From: an uncultured Kiloniellales bacterium
GTDB lineage: Bacteria > Pseudomonadota > Alphaproteobacteria > Kiloniellales > JAKSDN01
DNA length: 59,165 bases
Reading direction: 5' to 3'
NCBI GenBank assembly: GCA_947258885.1
Contig: CAMYKD010000006.1
Span: 1-59,165, forward strand
Shown here: one piece after another, positions 43,514 through 51,574 of the stretch
Layout of the letters: every line of letters begins with the position of its first letter
Numbering within the stretch: the first letter of the stretch is position 1
Program-made: the position numbers and the translations under genes
The notes under the pieces: generated by a model
Seen by the model: the letters and a program-made list of their open reading frames with translations, nothing else
Database searches by the model: none
Told to the model about the DNA's origin: nothing

Positions 43514-45043
43514 TCAGAATCCAGGTGACTTCTCCCGCCGGCGCTGTACGGACGAGGGAATCCTCATGGACTCGCGGTACTTGGCGACGGTTCGCCGGGC
43601 GATCTCGATGCCGTCGCCGCGCAGCAGCTCGACGATGGTGTCGTCGGACAACACCTTGGCGGATTCCTCCGCGTCGATCAGCCTCTTGATGCGGTCGCGC
43701 ACCGCCTTGGCGGAATGGGCCGCACCGTTACCCGTGGCGGCGATCGAGGCGCTGAAGAAATACTTGAGCTCGTATGTGCCGCGCGGCGTCGCGATGTATT
43801 TGTTGGAGGTCACTCTGCTGACCGTCGATTCGTGCATCTCGATGGCTTCGGCAACGTCGCGCAGCGTCAGCGGCCGGAGGTGCTGCACGCCCTTGTGGAA
43901 AAACGCGTTCTGCTGACGGACGATTTCCGTGGCGACCTTGAGGATGGTGGTCGCCCGCTGCTGCAGCGACTTGATCAGCCAGTTGGCCGACTGGAAGTGC
44001 TCGGCGATGTACGCCCGCTCGGGCTCGCTGCGGACCTGTTTGCTGATGCGGGCATAGTAGCGCTCGTTGAGCAGAACGCGCGGCAGGGTTTCGCCGTTGA
44101 GCTCGATCAGCCAGTCGTTCCTCCTGGACCGCATCAGGATATCCGGCACCACCGGCTCGGCGGCCTGGGTGTCGAAAGCCAGGGCCGGTTTTGGGTCGAG
44201 CGCCCTGACCTCGGCCACCATCTCCGCGAAGTCCTCGTCGTCGACCCCGCACAGGTCCTTCAGCTTGGCCGTCTCGCGCCCGGCCAGCAGGTCGAGGTTG
44301 TCGAGCAGCGCCTCCATCGCCGGATCGAGGCGGTTGCGTTCGGCCAGCTGTATGGCCAGGCACTCCCTGAGCGAGCGAGCGAAAACGCCGGGCGGCTCGA
44401 AGCTCTGCAGGCGAAGGAGCGTCGCTTCGACGCGGGCCGTCTCGCAGCCGAGTAGTGCCGCGACGTCAACCAAGTCGCCGGTCAGGTAGCCGGCATCGTC
44501 GAGCAGGTCGATCAGGTGGACCCCGATCATGCGGTCCACCGGGTCGGTGACCTCCATCTGGAGCTGCAGCAGCAGGTGCTGGCGAAGGTCGACCGTTTCC
44601 CCGAGACTTTGCTCCAGCGACGAACCATCGGTCTCGAACCGGATGTTGCCTCCGTGCCCCCAGTTTTCGAAGGCGGCGTCGCCGGGCGACCAGTCGGCCG
44701 CCGGCCCGGCGTCCTCCTCGCCGGGAAAGTCTGTATCGAGCGGTTGGTCGGCGGCCTGAGGCAGCGTTTCCGCATTGGCCTGGTCCAGGGTGTCGGGCGT
44801 CGCGCCGGTCTCGCTATTGGCCGCGGCCGAATCGTCGCTGTCGGCGCCTGCTTCCAGGTCTGCGGCCGGCCGATCCTCCCCCGCTTCTTCGCGCTCGAGC
44901 AAGGGGTTCTGTTCCAGCTCTCGCTCGACGTACTCGGCCAGCTCCACATGGGACAACTGCAGCAGCTTGATCGCCTGCTGCAGTTGCGGCGTCATTACCA
45001 GTGACTGGGACTGTCGGAGATCGAGGCGCTGGGTCACCGCCAT
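43514..45043 (-). CDS. rpoN: RNA polymerase sigma-54 factor
   Basis: A 509-residue RpoN. Region I at the N-terminus (LRQSQSLVMTPQLQQAIKLLQLSHVELAEYV) binds activators and -12 DNA. Region II is an acidic linker (about 60-140). Region III contains the core-binding part and a helix-turn-helix (LRDVAEAIEMHESTVSRVTSNKYI). The RpoN box ARRTVAKYRE, which recognises the -24 element, lies near the C-terminus. It directs transcription of nitrogen-control genes with NtrC-type activators. It starts 11 bases downstream of lptB, as in most alphaproteobacteria, so it shares the Lpt transcript. Confidence 0.97.
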   Translation of the reverse strand: MAVTQRLDLRQSQSLVMTPQLQQAIKLLQLSHVELAEYVERELEQNPLLEREEAGEDRPAADLEAGADSDDSAAANSETGATPDTLDQANAETLPQAADQPLDTDFPGEEDAGPAADWSPGDAAFENWGHGGNIRFETDGSSLEQSLGETVDLRQHLLLQLQMEVTDPVDRMIGVHLIDLLDDAGYLTGDLVDVAALLGCETARVEATLLRLQSFEPPGVFARSLRECLAIQLAERNRLDPAMEALLDNLDLLAGRETAKLKDLCGVDDEDFAEMVAEVRALDPKPALAFDTQAAEPVVPDILMRSRRNDWLIELNGETLPRVLLNERYYARISKQVRSEPERAYIAEHFQSANWLIKSLQQRATTILKVATEIVRQQNAFFHKGVQHLRPLTLRDVAEAIEMHESTVSRVTSNKYIATPRGTYELKYFFSASIAATGNGAAHSAKAVRDRIKRLIDAEESAKVLSDDTIVELLRGDGIEIARRTVAKYRESMRIPSSVQRRREKSPGF

Positions 45044-45054
45044 GACCCTAGCCT

Positions 45055-45867
45055 TTAGAGACTAAACGTTTCGCCCAGGTAAACACGGCGGACGTCCTCG
45101 TGAGACACGATTTCGGAGGGCTCGCCCTCCATGAGAACCGTGCCATCGTGAATGATGTAGGCGCGGTCGATGATTTCCAGGGTCTCCCGCACGTTGTGGT
45201 CTGTGATCAGGACCCCGATACCACGGTCCTTCAGGTGCGAGACCAGCTCCCGAATATCGTTGACCGCGATCGGGTCGATCCCGGCCAGGGGCTCGTCCAG
45301 GAGAATGAAGCTGGGCCGTGACGCAAGGGCCCTGGCAATCTCGACGCGCCGCCGCTCGCCGCCCGAGAGCGCGAGCGCCGGCGTCCGGCGCAGGTGGGTA
45401 ATTGAGAACTCGGCCAGAAGATCGTCCAGCATGGCTTCGCGCCGCTCGCGCACCGGCTCGACGACTTCGAGCACGCCACGAACGTTCTGCTCGACCGTCA
45501 GGCCGCGAAATATCGAGGCTTCCTGGGGCAGATAGCCGACGCCCAGGCGGGCGCGGCGATACATGGGCAGATCGGTGATTTCGTGACCGTCCAGCGTGAC
45601 CCAGCCGTAGTCGGGGGCGAGCAGTCCCGTAATGATGTAAAAGGTCGTGGTCTTGCCGGCGCCATTGGGTCCCAGAAGGCCGACCGCCTCGCCACGCTGG
45701 ACCGAAACGTTGATGCCGCGCAGCACAGGCCGCTTCTTGAAGCTCTTGCCGAGGTTCACGGCGACCAAGCCTTGGTTGTCGGCGACCAGCTTGGGCGCGT
45801 CCGTCCGCGAACCTGCTTGTTTTGCGTCGCTGTGCGGTCCTGTGGTCATAGGGCCTTTCCCGGTCAT
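45055..45867 (-). CDS. lptB: LPS export ABC transporter ATP-binding protein LptB
   Basis: A 270-residue ABC ATPase that powers lipopolysaccharide extraction with LptFG. Walker A GLLGPNGAGKTTTF, the Q-loop GYLPQEASIFRGLTV, ABC signature LSGGERRRVEIARAL, Walker B FILLDEPLAGIDPIAV and switch His DHNVRET are all present. An N-terminal extension of about 30 residues precedes the ABC fold. The start at 45867 overlaps the lptA stop (ATGA). An alternative ATG at 45849 follows GGAAAGG closely and cannot be excluded. The long upstream frame is shadow over lptA. Confidence 0.94.
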   Translation of the reverse strand: MTGKGPMTTGPHSDAKQAGSRTDAPKLVADNQGLVAVNLGKSFKKRPVLRGINVSVQRGEAVGLLGPNGAGKTTTFYIITGLLAPDYGWVTLDGHEITDLPMYRRARLGVGYLPQEASIFRGLTVEQNVRGVLEVVEPVRERREAMLDDLLAEFSITHLRRTPALALSGGERRRVEIARALASRPSFILLDEPLAGIDPIAVNDIRELVSHLKDRGIGVLITDHNVRETLEIIDRAYIIHDGTVLMEGEPSEIVSHEDVRRVYLGETFSL

Positions 45868-46703
45868 GGGCTGTTGCCGGACTTGTCCAGAGACTCTGGA
45901 ACAAGCAGGCCCCGAACCCGCGCATCGCCCGGCTGGTTGGGCGGAGCGCCGAGCAGCCGACTTACCCCGGCCTCCAGATCGACCTCGGCATACTCGCCGT
46001 TCAACTGGCTTTCGCCGCGGGTGATCTTGACGGCGCCAGTCAGGGTGGCGAGCTGTTCGGTTACGTAATACACCCCACCGGCGCCGCGGGCAAATTCCGT
46101 CGGGGTGGAAATCCGCACGTTGCCATCGGCCTTGACCGTGCGCATCTCGAAGTGGCCGTCGGCGTCGGGGCGAAAATAGGCCGTCAGCACATCGGCCCTG
46201 ATTTCCCTGTCGCCGCGCACCGCCACCGCGTCGCCCCGGGCTACGACGGCACGCTGGCGCTCCCAATATTCCAGGCTGTCGCGCGCGCGTATCAGATCCT
46301 GCTCGGTTTCCAGGCGCAGGTCGCGGCCGCGCAACCAAACCAGGGCGCGATCGACGTTGTAGACACCGTTGTCGGCCCGAACCGTTTGCCCGGGCGAGAC
46401 GATGCGCACGTGCCCGTCGGCATTGATACGGTAGACCTCGGTGCCGCCCTTGGCCGTGTCGCGGTAATGGGCGGTCAGGGCGTCGGCGTAGAGCTCAAGC
46501 GCGCCGCGGGCCGCCCGGGCGTTGCCGCGCGCGACGTAGAGCCGCTCCTTGCGCCGCCACTCGATGCCCTGGTCGGCGGTGATCTCGAGCGGACCCTCGC
46601 CGCTTTGCAGGGTCGAGAGACCCTGTGCCGCCGCTGGCTGTGGGGCGGCGAGGGAGAGCACCGACAAGGCGGCGAAAATGCAAAGGTGGCGCGGCAAGGT
46701 CAC
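45864..46703 (-). CDS. lptA: LPS transport periplasmic protein LptA (OstA-like)
   Basis: A 279-residue periplasmic protein. The signal peptide LPRHLCIFAALSVLSLAAPQPAAAQG predicts cleavage after AAA. Two or more OstA/LptA repeats follow: PLEITADQGIEWRRKERLYVARGNA (about 40-65), then DLIRARDSLEYW with AVVARGDAVAVRGDREIRADVLTAYF, and later GGVYYVTEQLATLTGAVKITRGESQLNGEYAEVDL. It bridges LptC at the inner membrane and LptD at the outer membrane. It is longer than E. coli LptA (185), usual for alphaproteobacteria. It starts at a GTG (46703) overlapping the lptC stop by 4 bases. Confidence 0.9.
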   Translation of the reverse strand: MTLPRHLCIFAALSVLSLAAPQPAAAQGLSTLQSGEGPLEITADQGIEWRRKERLYVARGNARAARGALELYADALTAHYRDTAKGGTEVYRINADGHVRIVSPGQTVRADNGVYNVDRALVWLRGRDLRLETEQDLIRARDSLEYWERQRAVVARGDAVAVRGDREIRADVLTAYFRPDADGHFEMRTVKADGNVRISTPTEFARGAGGVYYVTEQLATLTGAVKITRGESQLNGEYAEVDLEAGVSRLLGAPPNQPGDARVRGLLVPESLDKSGNSP

Positions 46704-47395
46704 TGTTCCACCTGCGTGGCGTCCGGGTGGAAGACCGCGCGGCTCCGTCCGGTGAAGACGATGCGCTCGCCGCGATCGAACACGCGGAAACCCTCGGACA
46801 CGAGGTTCCCGAAGGGGCCCTGCCCCTCGACAGGCTCGGAGCCCCCTGCGGTGCCTGCTTCCAGGTCGATCCGCGCCGCCTCTGTACGCATCTCGAAGCC
46901 CTGATCGTGAAACAAGGTCACGTCGCCGCTCAGCTCGAGCACCTGTATGTTGCGCCTGTATCGGCCTTCCCGGGCGGTCATCGCCAGCCACGTGCCGTCC
47001 TCGAGCGTCATGTCGCCCTTCGGCAGCTCGAGATGAACCAGGTTGTCGTCGTCGGCGGTCTGGGTGGCCTCGTCTGCGGTCAGCACGAAGGGTTGGTCGT
47101 GGCCGTCCACGCCTTCGAACCGGGCGTTGAGCATGCTGAGGCTGTCGGCTTGTTCGAGCGATATGTCCGACACCCGGATGCGGAACCGGCCGTCGTCCCG
47201 GCCGAGCTGCGGCCAGATCACCACCAGCAGGATCAACGCCACCGCCAGGGCCGGCAGCAGCACCTTCATGAAGCCGACGAAGATGCTGTAGCTGTTCCGG
47301 CCCGACAGGCGCGGGGGTGCAGCCGGCGGAACGCCCTTGGCCGACGGCGCGCCGCCGGGACCTTCGGCGGTCTGGTATTGCGTTACCTGCGCCAC
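46700..47395 (-). CDS. lptC: LPS export protein LptC
   Basis: A 231-residue bitopic protein. A cytosolic tail of about 40 residues is followed by one membrane helix (KVLLPALAVALILLVVIWPQL, about 42-62). The periplasmic beta-jellyroll of the LptC/YrbK family follows (FRIRVSDISLEQADSLSMLNARFEGVDGHDQPFVLTADEA is its start, DVTLFHDQGFEMRTEAARIDL its later repeat). It passes LPS from LptB2FG to LptA. The GTG at 47395 is used; it lies 14 bases after the kdsD stop. An in-frame start 13 codons further upstream would overlap kdsD. Confidence 0.88.
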   Translation of the reverse strand: MAQVTQYQTAEGPGGAPSAKGVPPAAPPRLSGRNSYSIFVGFMKVLLPALAVALILLVVIWPQLGRDDGRFRIRVSDISLEQADSLSMLNARFEGVDGHDQPFVLTADEATQTADDDNLVHLELPKGDMTLEDGTWLAMTAREGRYRRNIQVLELSGDVTLFHDQGFEMRTEAARIDLEAGTAGGSEPVEGQGPFGNLVSEGFRVFDRGERIVFTGRSRAVFHPDATQVEQ

Positions 47396-47409
47396 GGACC
47401 CTGGCCCCG

Positions 47410-48396
47410 CTATGCGACGCCGACCCGCAGGCAATCGTGCATCCGCACGATGCCGACCGGGCGGTCGTCCTCGACCACGAAGAGGCTGGTGATGCTGTTC
47501 GTATTCATCACGCCGAGGGCCTCGGCGGCCAGCGCCTGCGCGCGGGTCGTCTTGGCGCCCTTGGTCATGACCTCGCTGGCGCGCAGCTCGAGCAGGTTCG
47601 GGGCCATGTGGCGCCGCAGGTCGCCGTCCGTGACGATTCCGATCAGACGGCCGTCCTCATCCGTGACGCCGACGCAACCGAAGGCCCGGTTGGTCATGAC
47701 AAGGATGGCCTCGGCCATAAGAGTGGCCGGCCGGCACAGCGGCAACTCCTCCGCGCCGCGCATGACTTCGGCGACGCGCAGCAGCCTATGGCCGAGCGAG
47801 CCGCCGGGGTGCAGGAGCTGAAAGTCCCGCTCCGAGAAGCCCTTACGTTCGAACAGCGCGATGGCGATGGCGTCACCCAGCGCCATCATCATCGTGGTGG
47901 AGGTTGTCGGCGCCAGGCCCATGGGGCAGGCCTCGTCGGTCTGGGGCAGGATGAGGGCACGATCGGCATCGCCGGCGAGCGCCGAATCGGCGCGGGCCGT
48001 GATGGCAATCAGGGGGATCCCGAAGCGCCGGCAATAGGCGGCAATGTCTCCTAGTTCGGCGGTGTCGCCCGAGTTGGACAGCGCGATCACCGCATCTTCC
48101 CTGGTGATCATGCCGAGGTCGCCGTGGCTCGCTTCGGCGGGATGCACGAACAGCGCCGGGCAACCCGTGGACGCCAGGGTCGCGGCCACCTTGCGCGCGA
48201 CGTGGCCGCTCTTGCCCATGCCGGTGACGATCACGCGTCCGCGCACCGCGCCGATGAGGTCGAGCGACTCGACGAAACTCTGGCCCAGGGCGCGGCCCAA
48301 GGCGTCCAGCGCTCTGGCCTCGAGGTCGAGAACGTGGCGCGCGGCGGCCAGGTCCGGCTGGTCTGTTTCGGTCGTCCCTTCGGTCTGGGGTCTCAT
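47410..48396 (-). CDS. kdsD: D-arabinose 5-phosphate isomerase (KdsD/KpsF)
   Basis: A 328-residue enzyme that makes arabinose 5-phosphate from ribulose 5-phosphate, the first step of KDO synthesis for LPS. The SIS domain covers about 30-180: VIVTGMGKSGHVARKVAATLASTG and HGDLGMITREDAVIALSNSGDT hold the sugar phosphate, and ACPMGLAPTTSTTMMMALGDA is typical. The HPGGSLGHRLL motif leads to a CBS pair at about 205-328 (CVGVTDEDGRLIGIVTDGDLRR, SLFVVEDDRPVGIVRMHD). It heads the lptC-lptA-lptB-rpoN-hpf-ptsN run. It starts at 48396. Confidence 0.94.
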   Translation of the reverse strand: MRPQTEGTTETDQPDLAAARHVLDLEARALDALGRALGQSFVESLDLIGAVRGRVIVTGMGKSGHVARKVAATLASTGCPALFVHPAEASHGDLGMITREDAVIALSNSGDTAELGDIAAYCRRFGIPLIAITARADSALAGDADRALILPQTDEACPMGLAPTTSTTMMMALGDAIAIALFERKGFSERDFQLLHPGGSLGHRLLRVAEVMRGAEELPLCRPATLMAEAILVMTNRAFGCVGVTDEDGRLIGIVTDGDLRRHMAPNLLELRASEVMTKGAKTTRAQALAAEALGVMNTNSITSLFVVEDDRPVGIVRMHDCLRVGVA

Positions 48397-48514
48397 CGGC
48401 TATCACCTGCGTTTCGGTGCGGCGTTCGTCGCCCGCCCGGCCTGGCAACTATAGCAGATTGGCAGAGCGGTGCATCGAGGTGCGGCATCCCGAAGCACCT
48501 TCCTTTATATGTTG

Positions 48515-49126
48515 TCAGTGGGCGAAAATATCCACGTCGGCCCAGCCGGCCAGATCCAGCTTGGCGCGGACCGGCAGGAACTCGAAGCACGCCTCGGCCA
48601 GGGCGCCGCGTCCTTCGCGCGCCAACATGACGTCGAGCTTGCCGCGCAAGCGGTGCAGATATAGCACGTCCGAGGCGGCGTAGCGCATCTGCTCCTTGGT
48701 GAGTTCGGCCGCGCCCCAATCGGAGGTTTGCTGCTGCTTGGAGATTTCGACGCCCAACAGATCCTTGCAAAGATCCTTCAGGCCGTGGCGATCGGTGAAG
48801 GTGCGGACGAGCCTTGACGCGACCTTGGTGCAATAGACGGGACGGCAGGTCACGCTAAAGTGGCGCTCGATCATGGCCAGGTCGAAGCGGGCGAAATGGA
48901 ACAGCTTGGTCACCGCCGGGTCGTTCAGCAGGACCTTCAGGTTGGGAGCCCGGTAGTCCGAGTGGCGGAACTGCACCAGGTGGCACGTGCCGTCCCCGGC
49001 GGAGAGCTGTAGTAGGCAAAGGCGGTCGCGTTCCAGGTTCAATCCCATGGTCTCGGAATCGATCGCTACGCAATCGCCGAGATCGAGGCCTTCGGGCAGG
49101 TCGTCTTGGTGCAGCTCGATGGTCAT
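48515..49126 (-). CDS. rnd: ribonuclease D-like 3'-5' exonuclease
   Basis: A 203-residue DEDDy exonuclease domain without the HRDC domains of full RNase D. Exo I is AIDSETMGL (Asp, Glu), Exo II is KLFHFARFDLAMI, and Exo III is YAASDVLYLHRL (Tyr and Asp). Short alphaproteobacterial RNase D proteins of this size are common and trim RNA or single-stranded DNA 3' ends. It starts at the ATG at 49126. It lies 118 bases upstream of kdsD on the same strand, a neighbour often seen in this class, and may be co-transcribed. Confidence 0.9.
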   Translation of the reverse strand: MTIELHQDDLPEGLDLGDCVAIDSETMGLNLERDRLCLLQLSAGDGTCHLVQFRHSDYRAPNLKVLLNDPAVTKLFHFARFDLAMIERHFSVTCRPVYCTKVASRLVRTFTDRHGLKDLCKDLLGVEISKQQQTSDWGAAELTKEQMRYAASDVLYLHRLRGKLDVMLAREGRGALAEACFEFLPVRAKLDLAGWADVDIFAH

Positions 49127-49435
49127 TCGGTGTTCAACGGCCCCTTATTCGCTGGCGGTCCAAGATTCCGGCAGCCATTGGCCGGTTCCGAGTGTCAAGA
49201 TAGAACCACGCCCGGGAAATTGTAAGGGTCCCCGGTAAAGATCTTCTCTGTAAATCCATCGCCCCGGGGGCCGGAATCCCGGTTGGATAGTTGCCGATTC
49301 GGTGTCGTCTTCCCTGGTGGTGGGTGTATAAACAGAGCCGTAAACCCATGGGCCGCGACGGCGCCCGGGGGCAAGCGGCACAGCGTGGGCCCCGTATCGG
49401 GCCCTTGCGGACTATTGACTCGGGGGTACAAGGGC
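49127..49435. other. intergenic region between divergent rnd and the NDUFA9-like gene
   Basis: 309 bases without a gene that I can support. Short reading frames here lack codon bias and homology. It must contain the promoters of both divergent genes. A TTGACT box near 49416, just before the rightward ATG, is too close to it to be that gene's -35. No tRNA or strong terminator is seen. Confidence 0.5.
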
Positions 49436-50389
49436 ATGGCAGCGCAAGTCGTCACGGTCTTCGGGGGCTCCGGGTTCATCGGACGCCATGTCGTCAAACG
49501 CCTGGCACAGCAAGGCTGGCTCGTGCGGGTCGCCGTGCGGCGCCCGTCGAGGGCGGCGTTCCTCCAGCCGCTGGGCGACGTCGGCCAGATCACGCCGCTG
49601 CGCGCGCCGCTTCAGGACGAGGCCGCGGTCCGCGCCGCGCTCGAGGGCGCGGAAGCGGCGATCAACCTGGTCGGCGTGCTGTTCGAGCGCGGCAAGCAGA
49701 GCTTCGAAGGGGTGCACCTGCAGGGCGCCGGGAGATTGGCCGAGGCGGCGGTCGCGGCCGGGCTGAAGCGCTTGGTGCAGGTCTCGGCGATCGGCGCCGA
49801 CGAGTCCGGGGACGCAAAGTATGCCAGGACCAAGGCCGCGGGAGAGCAAGCCGTGCGGCAGGCCTTTCCGGCGGCCGTCGTGCTGCGGCCGAGCATCGTT
49901 TTCGGACCCGAGGACGGGTTCTTCAACCTCTTCGCCTCTTTGGCCAAGGTATCCCCTGTGCTGCCCTTGATCGGCGGCGGGCGGACCCGCTTCCAGCCGG
50001 TTTACGTGGGGGACGTGGCCGATGCCGTGGTCAAGTGCCTGACCGATCCCGCCTGTGCCGGCAAGACATACGAGCTCGGCGGTCCGCGGGTCTACAGCTT
50101 CAAGGAGCTCCTGGAATTGATGCTGGATCAGATCGGCCGGCGGCGGCTCTTCTTGCCGCTGCCGTTCTGGGCGGCCTCCCTGGAGGCCGCGGTGCTCGAA
50201 CGGTTGCCCGCGCCGCTGCTCACCCGCGACCAGGTCAAGCTGTTGCGCCACGACAACGTGGTCGGTTCGGACTCGTTGACTTTCGCCGACCTCGGCATTC
50301 GGCCGACCGCGGTCGAGGTGATCCTGCCGACCTACCTGGACCGTTACCGCCGCGGCGGGCGTTTCGGCCAGCGGTCCCGAGGCCTGTAG
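49436..50389 (+). CDS. complex I NDUFA9-like NAD(P)-dependent epimerase family protein
   Basis: A 317-residue atypical SDR. The Rossmann motif TVFGGSGFIGRHVVKRLA starts at residue 6, VRVAVRRPSRA is the cofactor-choosing segment, and INLVGVLFERGKQSFEGVHLQGAGRLAEAA is the NDUFA9/complex I-NDUFA9-like signature. The active-site YARTKAAGE motif is present in KYARTKAAGEQAV, and LRPSIVFGPEDGFFN follows. The bacterial proteins are homologous to the NDUFA9 subunit of mitochondrial complex I; in alphaproteobacteria they may be related to complex I or ubiquinone, which is unproven. It starts at the ATG at 49436, after ACAAGGGC. It is convergent with uppP, with 13 bases between them. Confidence 0.85.
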   Translation: MAAQVVTVFGGSGFIGRHVVKRLAQQGWLVRVAVRRPSRAAFLQPLGDVGQITPLRAPLQDEAAVRAALEGAEAAINLVGVLFERGKQSFEGVHLQGAGRLAEAAVAAGLKRLVQVSAIGADESGDAKYARTKAAGEQAVRQAFPAAVVLRPSIVFGPEDGFFNLFASLAKVSPVLPLIGGGRTRFQPVYVGDVADAVVKCLTDPACAGKTYELGGPRVYSFKELLELMLDQIGRRRLFLPLPFWAASLEAAVLERLPAPLLTRDQVKLLRHDNVVGSDSLTFADLGIRPTAVEVILPTYLDRYRRGGRFGQRSRGL

Positions 50390-50402
50390 CGCCGGCCCGC
50401 GC

Positions 50403-51254
50403 TCAGAAGCCGGCGAGGTCCAGGATCCATTCCTTGTAGAGCAGGTAGAGCAGCGCGCCGCCCAGCGCGATCCGGTAGACGACGAAGGGCGTGAAGGTGG
50501 CGTGGCTGAGCCAGTTCATCATCACGGAGATGGCGACGAGCGCAGCCACGAAGGACAGTACGGCGGCGATGGCGGCGTCCAGACCGAGCTGCAGGCTTCC
50601 CATTTGATAGAGGTCGTACCCCGCCAGGGTGGCCGCCCCCAGAATCGCCGGAACCGCCAGCAGCATTGAAAATCGGGCGGCATCGGTGCGTTCGAAGCCG
50701 CAGAAGCGCGCTGCGGTCATGGTGATGCCGGACCGGCTGGTGCCGGGGACCAGCGCCAAAATCTGGGCACAGCCGATCAACATCACGCTGCCGAGGCCGA
50801 GGTGCTCGATGCGCCGGACCGTCATGCCGATCCGGTCTCCGGCATAGAGCAGCAGGCCGAAGCCGATGGTGGTCGAGGCCACAACGGTCGGGTCTCTCAG
50901 GCTGGTGACGACCAGGTCCTTCATAAGGAAACCGACCACGACGAGGGGTATGGTGCCGAGCACAACGTAAAAAGCCAAATCGGCCCCGGGGCTGCGCTGG
51001 CCGATAAAGGCCTTGGCGAGGCCCACGGCCATTCTGGCCACGTCGGCCCGGAAGTAGAGCAGAACGGCGAACAGGGTGCCAAGGTGGGCCGCGACGTCGA
51101 GGATGAGCCGCTCGCCCTGGGTTTCCTCCGGCACCTGCCAGCCGGCGATATCGAAGGCTTGCCAGACCAGCACCAGGTGTCCGGAGGAGCTTATCGGCAG
51201 GAACTCGGTGATGCCCTGGACGATCGCCAGAACCAGAATATGCAAAAGCGGCAA
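50403..51254 (-). CDS. uppP: undecaprenyl-diphosphatase (UppP/BacA)
   Basis: A 283-residue polytopic enzyme with about eight membrane helices that recycles undecaprenyl pyrophosphate to the monophosphate carrier for peptidoglycan and LPS. The N-terminal motif IVQGITEFLPISSSGHLVL (catalytic Glu and Ser) and the second motif LVPGTSRSGITMTAAR (Arg) are intact. The only suitable start is TTG at 51254, giving LPLLHILVLAIVQG, which matches the usual N-terminus; a TTG start is uncommon. An AT-rich control region lies upstream, shared with gltD. Confidence 0.95.
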   Translation of the reverse strand: MPLLHILVLAIVQGITEFLPISSSGHLVLVWQAFDIAGWQVPEETQGERLILDVAAHLGTLFAVLLYFRADVARMAVGLAKAFIGQRSPGADLAFYVVLGTIPLVVVGFLMKDLVVTSLRDPTVVASTTIGFGLLLYAGDRIGMTVRRIEHLGLGSVMLIGCAQILALVPGTSRSGITMTAARFCGFERTDAARFSMLLAVPAILGAATLAGYDLYQMGSLQLGLDAAIAAVLSFVAALVAISVMMNWLSHATFTPFVVYRIALGGALLYLLYKEWILDLAGF

Positions 51255-51574
51255 ATCGGCTACCCCGGAATCGGCGGTCCGGATTTTATATCAGGCACAT
51301 CCTTCGGCGCACAGCGGACATTTTAGTCCTATTGTGGTACTAAATAATCTTTGCAAGCCCGGCGCCTTACTGCAGCGCTTGCGGTTTCCTCGGAGATGGC
51401 CTAAAATATACGTCAATAATGTTGACTAAAATGTCGGATTCCTCTCGCGGCGAGGGTCACTTCGGAGTCACGATATTGCCTTGAAGACGGGCTCGCCTGC
51501 TGCCCGCGCGCCGCCTCGCGAGGGGGCGTTCGGTTCTGCCGGGCCGCGAACTCGGCAAGCGGAGAAGTATCGGA
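51255..51574. promoter_or_regulatory. AT-rich regulatory region between uppP and gltD with dyad elements
   Basis: 320 bases between divergent genes, with 51290-51435 clearly AT-richer than all surroundings. A 12-bp perfect inverted repeat is present: GACATTTTAGTC at 51317-51328 and its complement at 51424-51435. The core TTTAGT/ACTAAA occurs a third time at 51340-51345, so 51322-51345 is itself a dyad with an 11-base gap. GTCAA-N5-TTGAC lies at about 51413-51427. This looks like paired operators plus promoters. The downstream part (51436-51574) is GC-rich leader. Confidence 0.5.
51317..51435. repeat. 12-bp inverted repeat pair upstream of gltD
   Basis: GACATTTTAGTC (51317-51328) and GACTAAAATGTC (51424-51435) are exact reverse complements, 95 bases apart, around the most AT-rich DNA in the window. 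They could be two binding sites for one regulator with looping, or ends of a tiny element; no coding sequence lies between them. Confidence 0.7.
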
